DNA of 64,000 bases from Poritiphilus sp965212595 (GCA_965212595.1 CBDBVE010000007.1:186001-250000); one strand, 5' to 3'. Positions 35,728-45,852 are shown, counted from the first letter of the stretch. Program-made: numbers and translations. The notes: generated from the letters alone by a model not told the origin.

Positions 35728-36609
35728 ATGTATAAATGGGTGTCATGGTGCATTTTTTCTTTGTTGATACTGTCATGCGAAGATGTTATTGAGGTAGATA
35801 CGCCAAGTGATGAACCCAGACTGATCGTAAATGCTGTTATGCGTGTCGACACCACTGACGCATTTCTTCCTATAGAGGTTAGTGTGTCTCTGAGCGATAA
35901 TTTCTTCGAAGGAATAGGTGATACCAGTGTTGAAAGTATGGTTATTATTAGCTCCCTCCTCGATGATTACGGACTTCCAACCAATTCAGGAACCTCGATC
36001 CTTGGAGAAGTAAGCCCAAATTCAGGAGTTTACGTACCGCTTCCTGGTGAAGAGATCCCGATGAGTGCGATAGAAGCAGATATACTTTATACACTTGTAA
36101 TAGAGTATCAGGGCAAAAGGTATGCAGGCCAAACACAATATGTTCCATCGGTACCCATTGGCAATCTGGAAATTGGAACAGAGACGCTCTTTGATGATGA
36201 TGAAACCGAGCTTATTGTGACCTTTACTGATGACCCAGACCGAGATAATTTCTACCTGTTCGATTTTGGGTTTGATGAGTTCCTGGTTACTGAAGACGAA
36301 TTCTACAAAGGTCAGGAGTTTAGCTTTTCGTATTTCTACGATCAGCAATTTGAAAGCGGGACCCAGCTCGAAGTAAGTATTTTGGGAGCCGATCAAAACT
36401 TCTACAACTATATGGATCAACTTATTGAACAGAGCGAAGAAGTTCAGGGGCCCTTTCAGACTCCTGTTGCAACCGTTAGAGGAAACATGTTTGATGTCAC
36501 CGGTTTGGATAATATAGAAATTGTGGACAATACCGACCGGCCTGATGAGTTTCCGCTGGGTTACTTCGCTATCGTACAGGAATATAAAAGTACCATTACC
36601 GTACAATGA
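35728..36609 (+). CDS. DUF4249 lipoprotein, copy 3
   Basis: This 293-residue protein has the signal WVSWCIFSLLILSC and mature start CEDVIEVDTPSDEPRLIVNA. It is the third tandem paralogue after the TonB receptor. The nucleotide stretch 36241-36356 nearly matches 35333-35450 of copy 2, far more closely than the N-terminal halves do. The stop lies 12 bp from the convergent glycerate kinase stop, with no hairpin visible between them. Confidence 0.85.
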   Translation: MYKWVSWCIFSLLILSCEDVIEVDTPSDEPRLIVNAVMRVDTTDAFLPIEVSVSLSDNFFEGIGDTSVESMVIISSLLDDYGLPTNSGTSILGEVSPNSGVYVPLPGEEIPMSAIEADILYTLVIEYQGKRYAGQTQYVPSVPIGNLEIGTETLFDDDETELIVTFTDDPDRDNFYLFDFGFDEFLVTEDEFYKGQEFSFSYFYDQQFESGTQLEVSILGADQNFYNYMDQLIEQSEEVQGPFQTPVATVRGNMFDVTGLDNIEIVDNTDRPDEFPLGYFAIVQEYKSTITVQ

Positions 36610-36621
36610 GGTAGCGTATAA

Positions 36622-37750
36622 TTAAATGCGTTTAAAATACTTAGCTACTGCTCGCTCAACCAGTTCAGCGGCATGATCCATATTGTAGGAAAGGGGTTGG
36701 GATTTATCCCGAACCTCGATAATATCTGACAAGCCCTGGTCCTTTAGCACATTTACTTCGGTATCTAACTGCCCACATATGGCTATAACAGGAATATGAT
36801 GCTCCATACCCAATTTTACAATACCATTTATTAGTTTTCCGTGCAAGGTTTGCGCATCAATCCGTCCTTCTCCTGTTAAAATGAAGTCTATTTTTTCGGA
36901 ATTGAGTAAGGCATCGATGCCTGCCAGTTTTAAGACAAAATCAATACCGCTTACATATTCGGCGTTCAAAAATGCTTTTAACCCAAAGGCAGCGCCCCCC
37001 AGCGGCGCCACTTCCTGGAATCTCTGCAATTTCGCTTCCTAAAGTTTGTTTGACCGTTTTATCTAATTGCCTAAGGCCTTCATCTAATATTTTAACTTCG
37101 TCTATATTAGCGCCTTTCTGAGGGCCGTAGACATAAGCGGCTCCTTCCGGGCCAAATAAAGGATTGTTAACGTCATTTACGGCAAAGAAAGAGACCGTTT
37201 CTATCTCTTTATAGGCTGCATCGGTGTCTATTGTTTCTATCGAATTCAAAGACTCCCCGACAGGGTCTAGACTCGCCCGGTCTTTATCTAGAAAATTATA
37301 GCCTAAAACATGTGCGATGCCTGTACCGCCATCATTGGTAGCACTTCCTCCCAGTCCTAAATAAATCGTTCTTGCCCCTAGGTCTATCGCATGCTTAATC
37401 TGTATTCCGCTTCCCTGAGTAGAGGTTTTCAAAGCGTTGCGTTCTTTATCCTCCAAGAGCACCAAACCCGAAGCGCTTGCCAGCTCTAAATAGGCTTTCT
37501 TATTGGTCTTATCAAATAAATATGGCGCTTTAATGGGCCTGCCAAGAGGGTCGATTGTGTCTATGACAATTTCCTCAACCTGCTGATAGCTTTTTACGGC
37601 GTCTAAAAATCCATCGCCGCCATCGGAAGCCAAAATGTTCCGAATTTCTGCATTCGCAATGGCATCGTTAATACCCCTTGAAATCGCATCAATCACCTCT
37701 GTGGCACTGAGAGAACCTTTGAATTTATCGGGTATTAAAAGAAATTTCAT
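36622..37750 (-). pseudogene. Glycerate kinase (GlxK/GarK family) with frameshift in a G6 run
   Basis: Frames 36941-37750 (N-terminal, 269 residues) and 36622-37029 (C-terminal, 135 residues) are one glycerate kinase. The N-terminal part has LIPDKFKGSLSATEVIDAI, DGGDGFLDA and GLGGSATNDGGTGIA. The first frame leaves the family pattern at EIPGSGAAGG, and the second frame picks it up at GGAAFGLKAFLNAEYVSGID. The switch lies in C6 at 36995-37000 (G6 on the coding strand). Removing one base gives 375 residues, the usual length. The enzyme phosphorylates D-glycerate to a phosphoglycerate. It is the last gene of the glyceric-acid-glycoside locus, which explains its place. It may be a sequencing error, since a dead kinase would spoil the pathway. 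Confidence 0.88.
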
Positions 37751-37753
37751 AGC

Positions 37754-39415
37754 TTATACTTTCTTAAACCATTTAAAAGCAAAAGGGGGTAGCTTCCATC
37801 TGGTCTCGCTAGTTTCTTCGCCAGTCAGCAAATCTTTTGCAGTAGAAACATAACTTTTGATACTCATTTCTTCTTCAGAAAAATTGTGAATCGCATACAG
37901 CACCTCATTCTTCGTCAGGCGTTCAATTAGGAAAACGGAGCCTTCCTGATGATATTTTGCCTTTCCGAAGGGATGGAACAAGTGCTCGGTCGCCCTTACT
38001 TCTAACATTCTGGAATATTGTTCAAAGATTTTATTCCTGTTGCCTTCAGATATCTTCAAAGCAGTCTCAAGTTTGTTGAAATTAAGCTTTTCCCGATTAA
38101 TTCTTCGGTTAATACCAGAACTAAGTGCCGCTTCCCTATCGTTTTCCGACCCAAGCAACGAATGATAATAGATTCCGGGAACTCCTGGCATACAGAGCAT
38201 TACAGACTGACTCATTAAAAAACGTTGCACCCTGGTTTTTTGTGACGCCTCAGGATGGGTAAGCAAGTCCATGTAATTGCAATTTAATTCATAAGGCGAT
38301 TTCGTACCATCTCCATTATCCTTATACGATACAAATCCCCCGTGAGCTATCGCCTTATTGGCTAAGTTCTCAATTTCCGATTGTGAAACCAACCCCTGTA
38401 AAGGCCTAACTCCTACCCCATCATGGCTGGCAGTAAAGTTAAAGAAGCAAACCCCATCTCCGGGAAGGCTCAAGCTATTTGCCCAGACCACAAGATCTTT
38501 GGGGTCTTGCTTGTGTATACCAAGGGCAAGTAATGGGGGTAAAGTAAAATTATATACCATATGCGCCTCGTTCCGCCCATTCCCGAAATAGGAAATATTT
38601 TCTGTATGCGGCACATTGGTTTCCGTAATCAAATAAATCTTTTTGTCCAGGGAGTCAAGTACTTTGCGATAGGCCTGGATTACCAGATGGGTTTCATTTA
38701 AATGTATACAGGATGTTCCTATTTCCTTCCATAAAAAAGCTATTGCATCCAGGCGAATGAACCTGGCCCCTTTAGAGACATAAAAGAGTAAAACATCAAG
38801 GATCTGTAGAAAAACGCGGTAGTTGGCGTAATTGAGATCTACCTGGTCTCTGCTAAACGTGGTCCATACATACACTTCCTGCTCCTGTTTTTGATAAGCA
38901 TGAAGCAAGGGCAGTGCCCTGGGCCGTACTACAGCGCCATAATCTCCTTTGGGGTCAGCTTCAATAAAATACCCTTCATAAGGTTCTTGCCCTTCCAGAA
39001 AAGCCTGAAACCAGGCAGATTCCTGTGAGATATGATTTACCACTGCATCAAACATGAGATCAAAATTTTCATTTAGGTCCGAGATATCATTCCAATTTCC
39101 GAGTTCAGGGTTGATCTGGTAATAATCAGTCACGCTAAAGCCGTCATCTGAAGTAAACGGAAAGCAAGGAAGCAGATGAACTGTATTGATCTTTCCTGTC
39201 AGGTATTCTGATGCAAATTTACCCAGTGTTGCAAGCGGGTGCCTGCCTTTTTCATAAAATGAATCTCCATAGGTAATGAGTATGCTATCCTTTTGGGTAA
39301 GCCCCTCTTTTTTAGAGGTTTCTCCCGCAAAATGATAGTGCTCAATCAACTTTGAGACTTCCCTTAAAACCGTATCCACATGTTCGGGATATAGCTGCCT
39401 TACAATGTCTTCCAT
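37754..39415 (-). CDS. GH13 subfamily 18 glycoside phosphorylase, probable glucosylglycerate phosphorylase
   Basis: This 553-residue sucrose-phosphorylase-like enzyme has the GH13 catalytic residues: Asp223 (FIRLDAIAFLWK, nucleophile), Glu265 (LITETNV, acid/base) and Asp332 (TASHDGVGVR). VHLLPCFPFTSDDGFSVTDY is the GH13_18 signature. Known members act by phosphorolysis on sucrose, sucrose 6'-phosphate, glucosylglycerol or glucosylglycerate. The neighbouring glycerate kinase (3 bp downstream) and a GH63 enzyme of the mannosyl/glucosylglycerate type favour glucosylglycerate, giving glucose 1-phosphate and glycerate. Specificity is inference from context. The SSS transporter gene lies 14 bp upstream. 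Confidence 0.85.
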   Translation of the reverse strand: MEDIVRQLYPEHVDTVLREVSKLIEHYHFAGETSKKEGLTQKDSILITYGDSFYEKGRHPLATLGKFASEYLTGKINTVHLLPCFPFTSDDGFSVTDYYQINPELGNWNDISDLNENFDLMFDAVVNHISQESAWFQAFLEGQEPYEGYFIEADPKGDYGAVVRPRALPLLHAYQKQEQEVYVWTTFSRDQVDLNYANYRVFLQILDVLLFYVSKGARFIRLDAIAFLWKEIGTSCIHLNETHLVIQAYRKVLDSLDKKIYLITETNVPHTENISYFGNGRNEAHMVYNFTLPPLLALGIHKQDPKDLVVWANSLSLPGDGVCFFNFTASHDGVGVRPLQGLVSQSEIENLANKAIAHGGFVSYKDNGDGTKSPYELNCNYMDLLTHPEASQKTRVQRFLMSQSVMLCMPGVPGIYYHSLLGSENDREAALSSGINRRINREKLNFNKLETALKISEGNRNKIFEQYSRMLEVRATEHLFHPFGKAKYHQEGSVFLIERLTKNEVLYAIHNFSEEEMSIKSYVSTAKDLLTGEETSETRWKLPPFAFKWFKKV

Positions 39416-39429
39416 AGCGTATTTAGACC

Positions 39430-41034
39430 CTAACTTAAAATGTCCTTCATTCCAATAGAAATCAATACGATCAAGATAAAGAATCCGAGTAAAATACCCA
39501 CCTCCTTTTTGGCGAAGAAGTAAGAAACTTCAATACCTTTCTTCGTTTCTCTAGGAACAAGCACACTTATGAGATAAGCTACGACCATGGTAATTACGCA
39601 GCCAATGGCATTCCACCAGAACCAAAATACGTCAGGTACATAGAGCCATAGGTACATATTAAAAAGAACCCCAATAACAATTCCGATATTGGCTCCCAGC
39701 GCATGTGTTTTTTTAGTCAGAAGGCCAAGGATAAAGGCAGCCAGTATGGGTCCGTAAAAGATAGAGCTAACCTTGTTGATTACCTCAATGACCGTTCCTT
39801 CAATATTCCCGGCAAAAAAAGCAAAGAACAGGCATACAAGTCCCCAAAAGACCGATAGAAATCTCGAATATCGAACATAGGTCTTGTCAGGAATGTCGCC
39901 CTTAAAACGCTTTACAAAATCTTCAAGCGTCACTGCAGATAGAGAATTTACCGTAGAACTCAAACTAGACATGGCGGCAGACATTATAGCTACCAGCAGT
40001 ATTCCGATGATTCCGTTAGGCAGGTATTTGATGATGAAGACGGGTACCATTAAATCATCTTTTTTCCCTTCCAAGCTATCTATATTGGCCGCGTACACTT
40101 CTGCAATCTGCTCCTGGAACCCAAGATCTGTGACCAGTAAGGTCCCTAAAACCAATCCCATAATACAATAGGTTAATGTAACAGGGAAACGAAACAGGCC
40201 ATTGGCCATCAACAAGTTCTTTATGGTTGGCATGCCTTTGGCCGAAAGCATCCGCTGCGTCTGGGTTTGATCTGTGCCATAATAAGAAGCGTAAAGGAAA
40301 AATCCTCCTATTACCATAGGCCAGAACCCAAACTCATCTTCTTTGTCGGCATTATTAAATCCCCACTTATCGAAGTCTACAGCAGTAAGACGGTCGGTGT
40401 CTACTTTCGCAAGAAAATTATCAAAACCACCTAATTCGCTTAGCCCAAAGCTTAAGCATATTACAATACCTAAGAACAAAATAAGCATCTGAATGACATC
40501 GCCCCATATCACCGCCTTCATACCACCTTGAAAAGAATAGACCAAGGTAATTACACCGATGAGTAAAACAGATATCCAGAAGCTGATACCTGTCGTAGCC
40601 TGCAAGATCAGGGCCATGGTATACACCATTACTCCTGTAGCTACTGAACGACTTATTTGAAAAACAAAGCTAATCAGCAATCTTGAAGAGGCATCAAAGC
40701 GACGTTCGAGGTATTCGTAAACACTAATAATACCTGCTTTATATAGCGATGGAATCAGAGCCACTAATAAGAATGCCATCGCTAATGGAACACCAAATTC
40801 ATAGGTAAGCCATTGCAGACCTCCTCCTTCTTTAACTCCTACAAAAGCCGGAGCTGATATAAAACTAATCGCCGAAAGCTGGGTGGCCATTGTGGAGAGG
40901 CTTAAGGGAACCCATCCCATGCTTCTACCTCCCAGAAAGTAATCTCCAGAGTTCTTATTTTCTTTGAAGAAATATCCTATACCTAGAAAACCAAGCAGGT
41001 ATACAACGATTATAATGTAGTCTAAATAGTTCAT
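39430..41034 (-). CDS. Sodium:solute symporter (SSS family), probable glycoside importer
   Basis: This 534-residue SSS transporter carries GDYFLGGRSMGWVPLSLSTMA at the N-terminus, YSFQGGMKAVIWGDVIQ in the middle and AIMSAAMSSLSSTVNSLSAV, with about 14 membrane helices. It sits between the GNAT gene and the GH13_18 phosphorylase on the same strand, so import of the glycoside (or of its sugar) across the inner membrane is likely. It is not closely similar to the symporter at 24529, which is paired with MIOX. Confidence 0.88.
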   Translation of the reverse strand: MNYLDYIIIVVYLLGFLGIGYFFKENKNSGDYFLGGRSMGWVPLSLSTMATQLSAISFISAPAFVGVKEGGGLQWLTYEFGVPLAMAFLLVALIPSLYKAGIISVYEYLERRFDASSRLLISFVFQISRSVATGVMVYTMALILQATTGISFWISVLLIGVITLVYSFQGGMKAVIWGDVIQMLILFLGIVICLSFGLSELGGFDNFLAKVDTDRLTAVDFDKWGFNNADKEDEFGFWPMVIGGFFLYASYYGTDQTQTQRMLSAKGMPTIKNLLMANGLFRFPVTLTYCIMGLVLGTLLVTDLGFQEQIAEVYAANIDSLEGKKDDLMVPVFIIKYLPNGIIGILLVAIMSAAMSSLSSTVNSLSAVTLEDFVKRFKGDIPDKTYVRYSRFLSVFWGLVCLFFAFFAGNIEGTVIEVINKVSSIFYGPILAAFILGLLTKKTHALGANIGIVIGVLFNMYLWLYVPDVFWFWWNAIGCVITMVVAYLISVLVPRETKKGIEVSYFFAKKEVGILLGFFILIVLISIGMKDILS

Positions 41035-41071
41035 ATTGGTTTTTCTGTTTTAGTTGGTGGTCTTAGTGGCC

Positions 41072-41692
41072 TTATTGAGAGTCTAGCCTTAGTTTTATTT
41101 TCAGATTTTGTTTTACATCTTTTTTCCATTCGTCTCTAAGTATGCTCAAGAGAATCGCATCTTCCCTGCCCTGCCCTTCAATTGCCGGAAACATAGCGCG
41201 TAATTTTCCTTCTACCTTGCAACCTACGCTTTTTAGGGCTGCAATACTCACCTGGTTCGAAGCATAAACTCCAAAACCTACACGTTCAACGCCCAACTTT
41301 TCAAAAGCATATTTGAAAAGCAGGTATTTACAATGCTTATTGAGTCCTGTACCCCTAAATGAACTACCATACCAGGTATGGCCAAGTTTAATTGTCTTCA
41401 TTTGGGGGTCGTACTCGTAAAAACGCGTGGACCCGGCGACTTTATTCTCAATTTTATCAAAAACAACAAAGGGATATTCCATCCCAGCATTTCTCTTCAA
41501 CAAGGCTGATCTTACATAAGCCTTAAGTGCTTCTTCTTCGACACCATTTTCAAAGAAATACCTCCATATATAGGCTTCTTTTGAGATTTTACTCAAGCCA
41601 TCCAGGTGATCCTCATGAAGTGGGGCCAAACATACTCTTTCGTTTTCAAGTATAAGAACCTGAGAAAAATCGAACTTGCTTTTTTTGCTCAT
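41072..41692 (-). CDS. GNAT-family N-acetyltransferase (RimJ/RimL type)
   Basis: This protein of about 206 residues has the GNAT core. RVCLAPLHEDHLDGLSKI opens the fold, FVVFDKIENKVAGSTRFYEY and KLGHTWYGSSFRGTGLNKH contain the acetyl-CoA binding beta-bulge with the R/QxxGxG-like SFRGTGLN, and the C-terminal ASNQVSIAALKSVGCKVEG is typical of RimJ/RimL relatives. It is embedded in the glycoside locus with short gaps. Its role there is unknown; acetylation of a small molecule or simple passenger status are both possible. Confidence 0.8.
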   Translation of the reverse strand: MSKKSKFDFSQVLILENERVCLAPLHEDHLDGLSKISKEAYIWRYFFENGVEEEALKAYVRSALLKRNAGMEYPFVVFDKIENKVAGSTRFYEYDPQMKTIKLGHTWYGSSFRGTGLNKHCKYLLFKYAFEKLGVERVGFGVYASNQVSIAALKSVGCKVEGKLRAMFPAIEGQGREDAILLSILRDEWKKDVKQNLKIKLRLDSQ

Positions 41693-41708
41693 CACTTTCT
41701 TAAAACTT

Positions 41709-43019
41709 CTAATGATTTAAAAGGTCGATGATCAAAGCCGCACTCCAGGAAAAATTACTACCCCCATAACCCCCTTTATCCTTGGTACTTCTGTCTTTGC
41801 GGCAATCAAAATACTCAAAAAACCCGTTTCTCTCTATGAGTTCTATGGAATCTTTGCGCATACGTTCGGCCAAATCCAAATAGCCATAGTCTTTTAACCC
41901 GTAGTACAGCATCCAATTCATATTTATCCAAACCGGCCCTCTCCAATACTTTTTTGGATTAAATCTTTCACTTGTTGGATCGAAAGAAGCACAGAGATAC
42001 TTGTCTTTGTCTCCAAAACGCTCTAGCATCGTCTGTACGAGAATATTGGCCCTTTCAGCATCCGGAATTCCGGCGTAAAGCGGTGAAAAAGAAGAAGAGG
42101 AAATTTGCCTGATAGGCACATTATTTCTGAGATCAAAGTGTACATATGCGCCGAGATCTTTGTCGAACAATTTTGTATTAAAACTTTTAAGGCTTTTGGC
42201 CTGCCATTGTCTGAGCAACTGAACTTTTTCTGCACCTCTCCCCAGAAGACCATATAGATTGATCAATGCCAGATTAGACTTAATCAACATCGCATTAAAA
42301 AGTGGATCCTGAACCAGAAAAGGAGAGCGTTCTGCGATCTTTTCATCATCATACTGTTGCTGTTTTGCAATTTCAATGATATGGAGGTAATGATCATACT
42401 CTCTTTTAGTAGGCCTTTCAGATGCATCGACATGAGCCGTATCCCGCCTTTCAAAGTTATATTCGGGAGGGTTCATCGTGCTCCAAATATCATCCCATAC
42501 CGGAGAATTGTCAGTGCCTGATTCCCAATTGTGATAAATATAAACCAAGCCTTCATCATTGGGGTCCCTGTTGTCATAGAAATAGACATGGTTGGCAAAG
42601 ACCGAATCGATATGTTGCTCAATGAAGCTAAGCATCTCTTTCTTATTTTTGGCAATACGATGCATTTCCTGCAAAACAAAACCCAATACCGGTGGTTGTG
42701 TCATTCCTGTAGAACGATATCTTTTTGATGCTTTAGGGTGAAGATCAGACCGGTGAAAATCTGCCCCGGGGAAATAAGAATCACTCTCATTGTGGAATAC
42801 AATATGCGGGATGAATCCGTTTTCCCATTGCGCATCAAGCAGTGTGGTTACCTCTAATTGCGCTTTCTTTATATTGTAATACGCCAATCCTATTGCAATA
42901 AAACCAGAGTCCCACTTCCATTGAAACGGGTAGAGTCCCATACTGGGTATCGTGAACCCACCGTCCTGATAATTGGCATCGAGAACAGCAATAGCATTGT
43001 CAATCAACTTTTCTTTCAT
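41709..43019 (-). CDS. GH63-type glycosidase, probable mannosylglycerate/glucosylglycerate hydrolase
   Basis: The start at 43019 (MKEKLIDNAIAVL) is preferred over the upstream one; it gives 436 residues, close to bacterial mannosylglycerate hydrolases (about 420-450). LYPFQWKWDSGFIAIG (Asp37), ESGTDNSPVWDD (Asp170, probable general acid) and GFFEYFDC with Glu402 (probable base), plus GGYGGSNFSWSAALI near the end, reproduce the GH63 pattern. Characterised bacterial relatives hydrolyse mannosylglycerate and glucosylglycerate to the hexose and glycerate. No signal peptide is present, so it acts in the cytoplasm after uptake. Confidence 0.8.
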   Translation of the reverse strand: MKEKLIDNAIAVLDANYQDGGFTIPSMGLYPFQWKWDSGFIAIGLAYYNIKKAQLEVTTLLDAQWENGFIPHIVFHNESDSYFPGADFHRSDLHPKASKRYRSTGMTQPPVLGFVLQEMHRIAKNKKEMLSFIEQHIDSVFANHVYFYDNRDPNDEGLVYIYHNWESGTDNSPVWDDIWSTMNPPEYNFERRDTAHVDASERPTKREYDHYLHIIEIAKQQQYDDEKIAERSPFLVQDPLFNAMLIKSNLALINLYGLLGRGAEKVQLLRQWQAKSLKSFNTKLFDKDLGAYVHFDLRNNVPIRQISSSSFSPLYAGIPDAERANILVQTMLERFGDKDKYLCASFDPTSERFNPKKYWRGPVWINMNWMLYYGLKDYGYLDLAERMRKDSIELIERNGFFEYFDCRKDRSTKDKGGYGGSNFSWSAALIIDLLNH

Positions 43020-43095
43020 AAGCCAAAGAAGTAAAAACACATTGGCAGCTAACAACCGCCAATGTGTCTCATAAATTAAACTAAACTAACTTAAA

Positions 43096-45783
43096 CTAAA
43101 AATTGAAGGTTGCTGTAAGGAAAAATCGCCTTGGTAAAATGGGCCTTCCAAAGAAAAACTCACCGTCATCAACTTGGCCTCCAATACCTGCTCTTGGGTT
43201 TCCTTCGGTTAAACCTACACTATCAAAAAGGTTAAACACGTAGAAGCCCAGGCGAACAGAATTAACATCTTCTGTACGGAAGGTATAACCAGCTCCTAAT
43301 CTTCCAATCGTTATAGCATCCAATTCTACATTATTACCGTCATCAGTAAACTTACTCCCCGTATGATTTAAGGTAAAGTTGGCGTCAAACTTCCGGTCAT
43401 CATAATTCAAGCCTATACTGCCCAAAAAGTTTGGTTGCCTTCCAATTTCATTGCCTTCATTAATCGTGGTTACCTGTCCGTTAGTGAGGTCGGTGGTTTC
43501 GTTTTTTGTAATTTCATGATTTTGGTAGGTGGCTGTGCCATTTAAACTCAAATTATCTGTAAAACGATAAGTCCCGGTGGCTTCCAAACCAAAAGTCGCG
43601 GTAGTTTGTTCGCTTCTGGCCTGATCTTCTAACTGGCCACTGACAATTGCCTGATCTATTCGGATCCTATTGCGCAAGGTAACGTAATAGGCCGCTACAG
43701 ACCCTGAAAAAGCAGAGGTCCCAAACTTGGCTCCGGCTTCACCCTGGAGTATTGTTTCTCCCTCATAGTTAGATTCCCTGATACCGGGTGTTGGTGCAAA
43801 TCCTCTTTGCTGGGGCCAGAAAAACCCTCTGGAGAAGTTTGCATAAAGGTTTGTAGCATCAGAAAGTTCGTAAAGGCCAGCCAGTGATACTGCCCAATCT
43901 GTATCATTTATTTCTGCAGTAGTAAAACTACCATCGGCAAAGCGCACCGTACTGAGTTCTGTGGTGAGTTCAGGATCTGTATAGACCTGAGTATCTTCTA
44001 AGCCACCATTATTGAAGGTGCCTGTGGTTGATTCAATTCTGACACCGACATCAAAACGCCAGCGGTCAAAAATCATCTCATCTGTCAGATAGAAAGCTGT
44101 CCTGCTCTGGGATAAAAAACGGTTAGAGGTCATCCCTATGCGGTTGTAAATACCGCCATCGGAAAAGATCACATTCCCCCCGGCGCCATCTGTATAGCTC
44201 AGATTCACTAATCTTGGGTTATTGTTGAACTCAGAAAGTACCCTGTACTGATAGTTAACATCTTCTGCCTCTGTTCTTGCCACATAACTTCCCAAGGTAA
44301 AAGTGTGGGCTCCGTTTGCAGAGTTGAAGATGATATTGGCATCACCCGAATAGTCGGTCATAGGCCTTAATCTGTCTACATGCAGATTCTCTACCACCAG
44401 GTCGCTTCCATTTATTTGTGCACCGCTACCACCTTGATAAGTGGCACTAAATCCGGTATTCCCAGGGGCAATCTGGTCAATGTAATTTGACAGGGAAATA
44501 GGGTTTCCAAAAGTACCGTTTCCGCCCACATATAGGGCAAAACTGTGTTCGTAATTGGCATAACGAATCTTGGATTTAAACCTCCATTGATCGCTGAAGT
44601 TGTATGTGAAATCTCCCATAAGGTAGCCTCCCTTGGTAGCCACACCATCTTCAATGGGACTTTTGTAAACACCTCCTGGGGTTAAAAAAGAAGTCTCGGC
44701 CAGTTCTCCCGAAAGTAATTGCTCTACGTCGTCCCCGTCATTTCCCGCAATGCGTTCTCTGGAGTCGCCATCTAATGGCAGCGGTAAGAAGAATTGTGCT
44801 TTGTCATCAATATACTGACCATGAATGGTAAACGTACCTTTTTCAAAGCGTTTTTTTATGTTCCCTCTAAACTGGACACCTCGTGTGGTAAGGCCAGTTT
44901 CAATAGGTCCGTCGTCCTTACGGACAAAGCCGGTAAAGGCGTAGAATGCATTAGAGTCTTCACCACCAAGTTTACCGCCGGTGTAAAAATCGGTCTTCAA
45001 ACGGCCGCGATTACCCCATTCTACATTAATTACATTTCCCGGATTCGTATCCCCGGTTTTGCTGGTATAGTTAATTAAGCCAGCGACAGAACCAGCTCCA
45101 TACAGAACAGCGGCACCACCCCGAACAAACTCCACTCCTTTAAAACCAATATCCGGCCTGGCGTAAACATCATGGGCAGATGAATTTAGTCCGAAGGTAC
45201 TCATCAACGGCATTCCATCGTATTGTAACGGATTGAATACATACTGCCCGCCTGAAGGAAGCCCTCTAACAAAGAGGTTTGTGGCCGTTTCACCACCACC
45301 ACCTTCTGCGGTGATACCCGGAACATCTCTTAGAATATCGGCCTGGCTATTTGCCGAAAGTTTAGTGATTTCCGCAATCTTCTTAGAGCTAATAGATAAA
45401 GGTGCCTGCTTCTGTGACCTGAAAGTGGTAGAAGCGGAGAGTACCACTTCATCGAGCTGTTGGCCGCTTTCCTGAAGCACAAAATCTAATGAAATTGACG
45501 ATCCGCTTAGATCTACTGATTGTTCTGCGGCCGCAAATCCGATAAAAGAAACTCTAATGGTTTGAGTTCCTGTAAGGCTCGTTGAAAGTACGAAGTTTCC
45601 GTCAAAATCGGAAGTGGTTCCTTCTGTGCTACCAACAATCAGCACGTTGGCTCCCAGAACCGGAACGCCATTTGCGTCTTTGATAGTGCCTGAAATCTCT
45701 GTTTGCGCATTTGTAAAAGCTACAAATCCAAAAATTCCAATAAGCAACAATTTCCTGGTAAATATTGAAATTAATCGTTTCAT
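43096..45783 (-). CDS. TonB-dependent receptor of the glycoside locus
   Basis: The ATG at 45783 gives a signal peptide (RKLLLIGIFGFVAFTNAQ) and 895 residues. A CarboxypepD_reg domain at residues about 27-110 (ISGTIKDANGVPVLGANVLI) precedes the plug (ISSKKIAEITKLSANSQADI, VPGITAEGGGG, FVRGLPSGGQ) and a barrel that ends FFLTATFNF. The barrel region resembles siderophore-type single receptors rather than SusC, and no SusD partner is present. As the first gene of the minus-strand locus it probably brings the charged glycoside across the outer membrane. A divergent AraC gene lies 171 bp away. Confidence 0.88.
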   Translation of the reverse strand: MKRLISIFTRKLLLIGIFGFVAFTNAQTEISGTIKDANGVPVLGANVLIVGSTEGTTSDFDGNFVLSTSLTGTQTIRVSFIGFAAAEQSVDLSGSSISLDFVLQESGQQLDEVVLSASTTFRSQKQAPLSISSKKIAEITKLSANSQADILRDVPGITAEGGGGETATNLFVRGLPSGGQYVFNPLQYDGMPLMSTFGLNSSAHDVYARPDIGFKGVEFVRGGAAVLYGAGSVAGLINYTSKTGDTNPGNVINVEWGNRGRLKTDFYTGGKLGGEDSNAFYAFTGFVRKDDGPIETGLTTRGVQFRGNIKKRFEKGTFTIHGQYIDDKAQFFLPLPLDGDSRERIAGNDGDDVEQLLSGELAETSFLTPGGVYKSPIEDGVATKGGYLMGDFTYNFSDQWRFKSKIRYANYEHSFALYVGGNGTFGNPISLSNYIDQIAPGNTGFSATYQGGSGAQINGSDLVVENLHVDRLRPMTDYSGDANIIFNSANGAHTFTLGSYVARTEAEDVNYQYRVLSEFNNNPRLVNLSYTDGAGGNVIFSDGGIYNRIGMTSNRFLSQSRTAFYLTDEMIFDRWRFDVGVRIESTTGTFNNGGLEDTQVYTDPELTTELSTVRFADGSFTTAEINDTDWAVSLAGLYELSDATNLYANFSRGFFWPQQRGFAPTPGIRESNYEGETILQGEAGAKFGTSAFSGSVAAYYVTLRNRIRIDQAIVSGQLEDQARSEQTTATFGLEATGTYRFTDNLSLNGTATYQNHEITKNETTDLTNGQVTTINEGNEIGRQPNFLGSIGLNYDDRKFDANFTLNHTGSKFTDDGNNVELDAITIGRLGAGYTFRTEDVNSVRLGFYVFNLFDSVGLTEGNPRAGIGGQVDDGEFFFGRPILPRRFFLTATFNF

Positions 45784-45844
45784 AATGTACATGGTATTTG
45801 ATTGTGTCCTTTGTAAAACTTCACTCATTTTTTTATTGATTCCT

Positions 45845-45852
45845 CAAAATTA
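45845..45852 (-). promoter_or_regulatory. Possible -7 element for the TonB receptor gene
   Basis: On the minus strand these bases read TAATTTTG, matching TAnnTTTG, about 60 bp before the receptor ATG. No well-spaced TTG -33 element is present, as may be expected for an activator-dependent promoter (the AraC gene is divergent). Weak evidence. Confidence 0.35.

Noticed and set aside
36022..36606. 194-codon open frame opposite the third DUF4249; similar frame at 35101-35439
   Set aside because: Both are antisense shadows; their resemblance to each other only reflects the similarity of the DUF4249 paralogues on the other strand.
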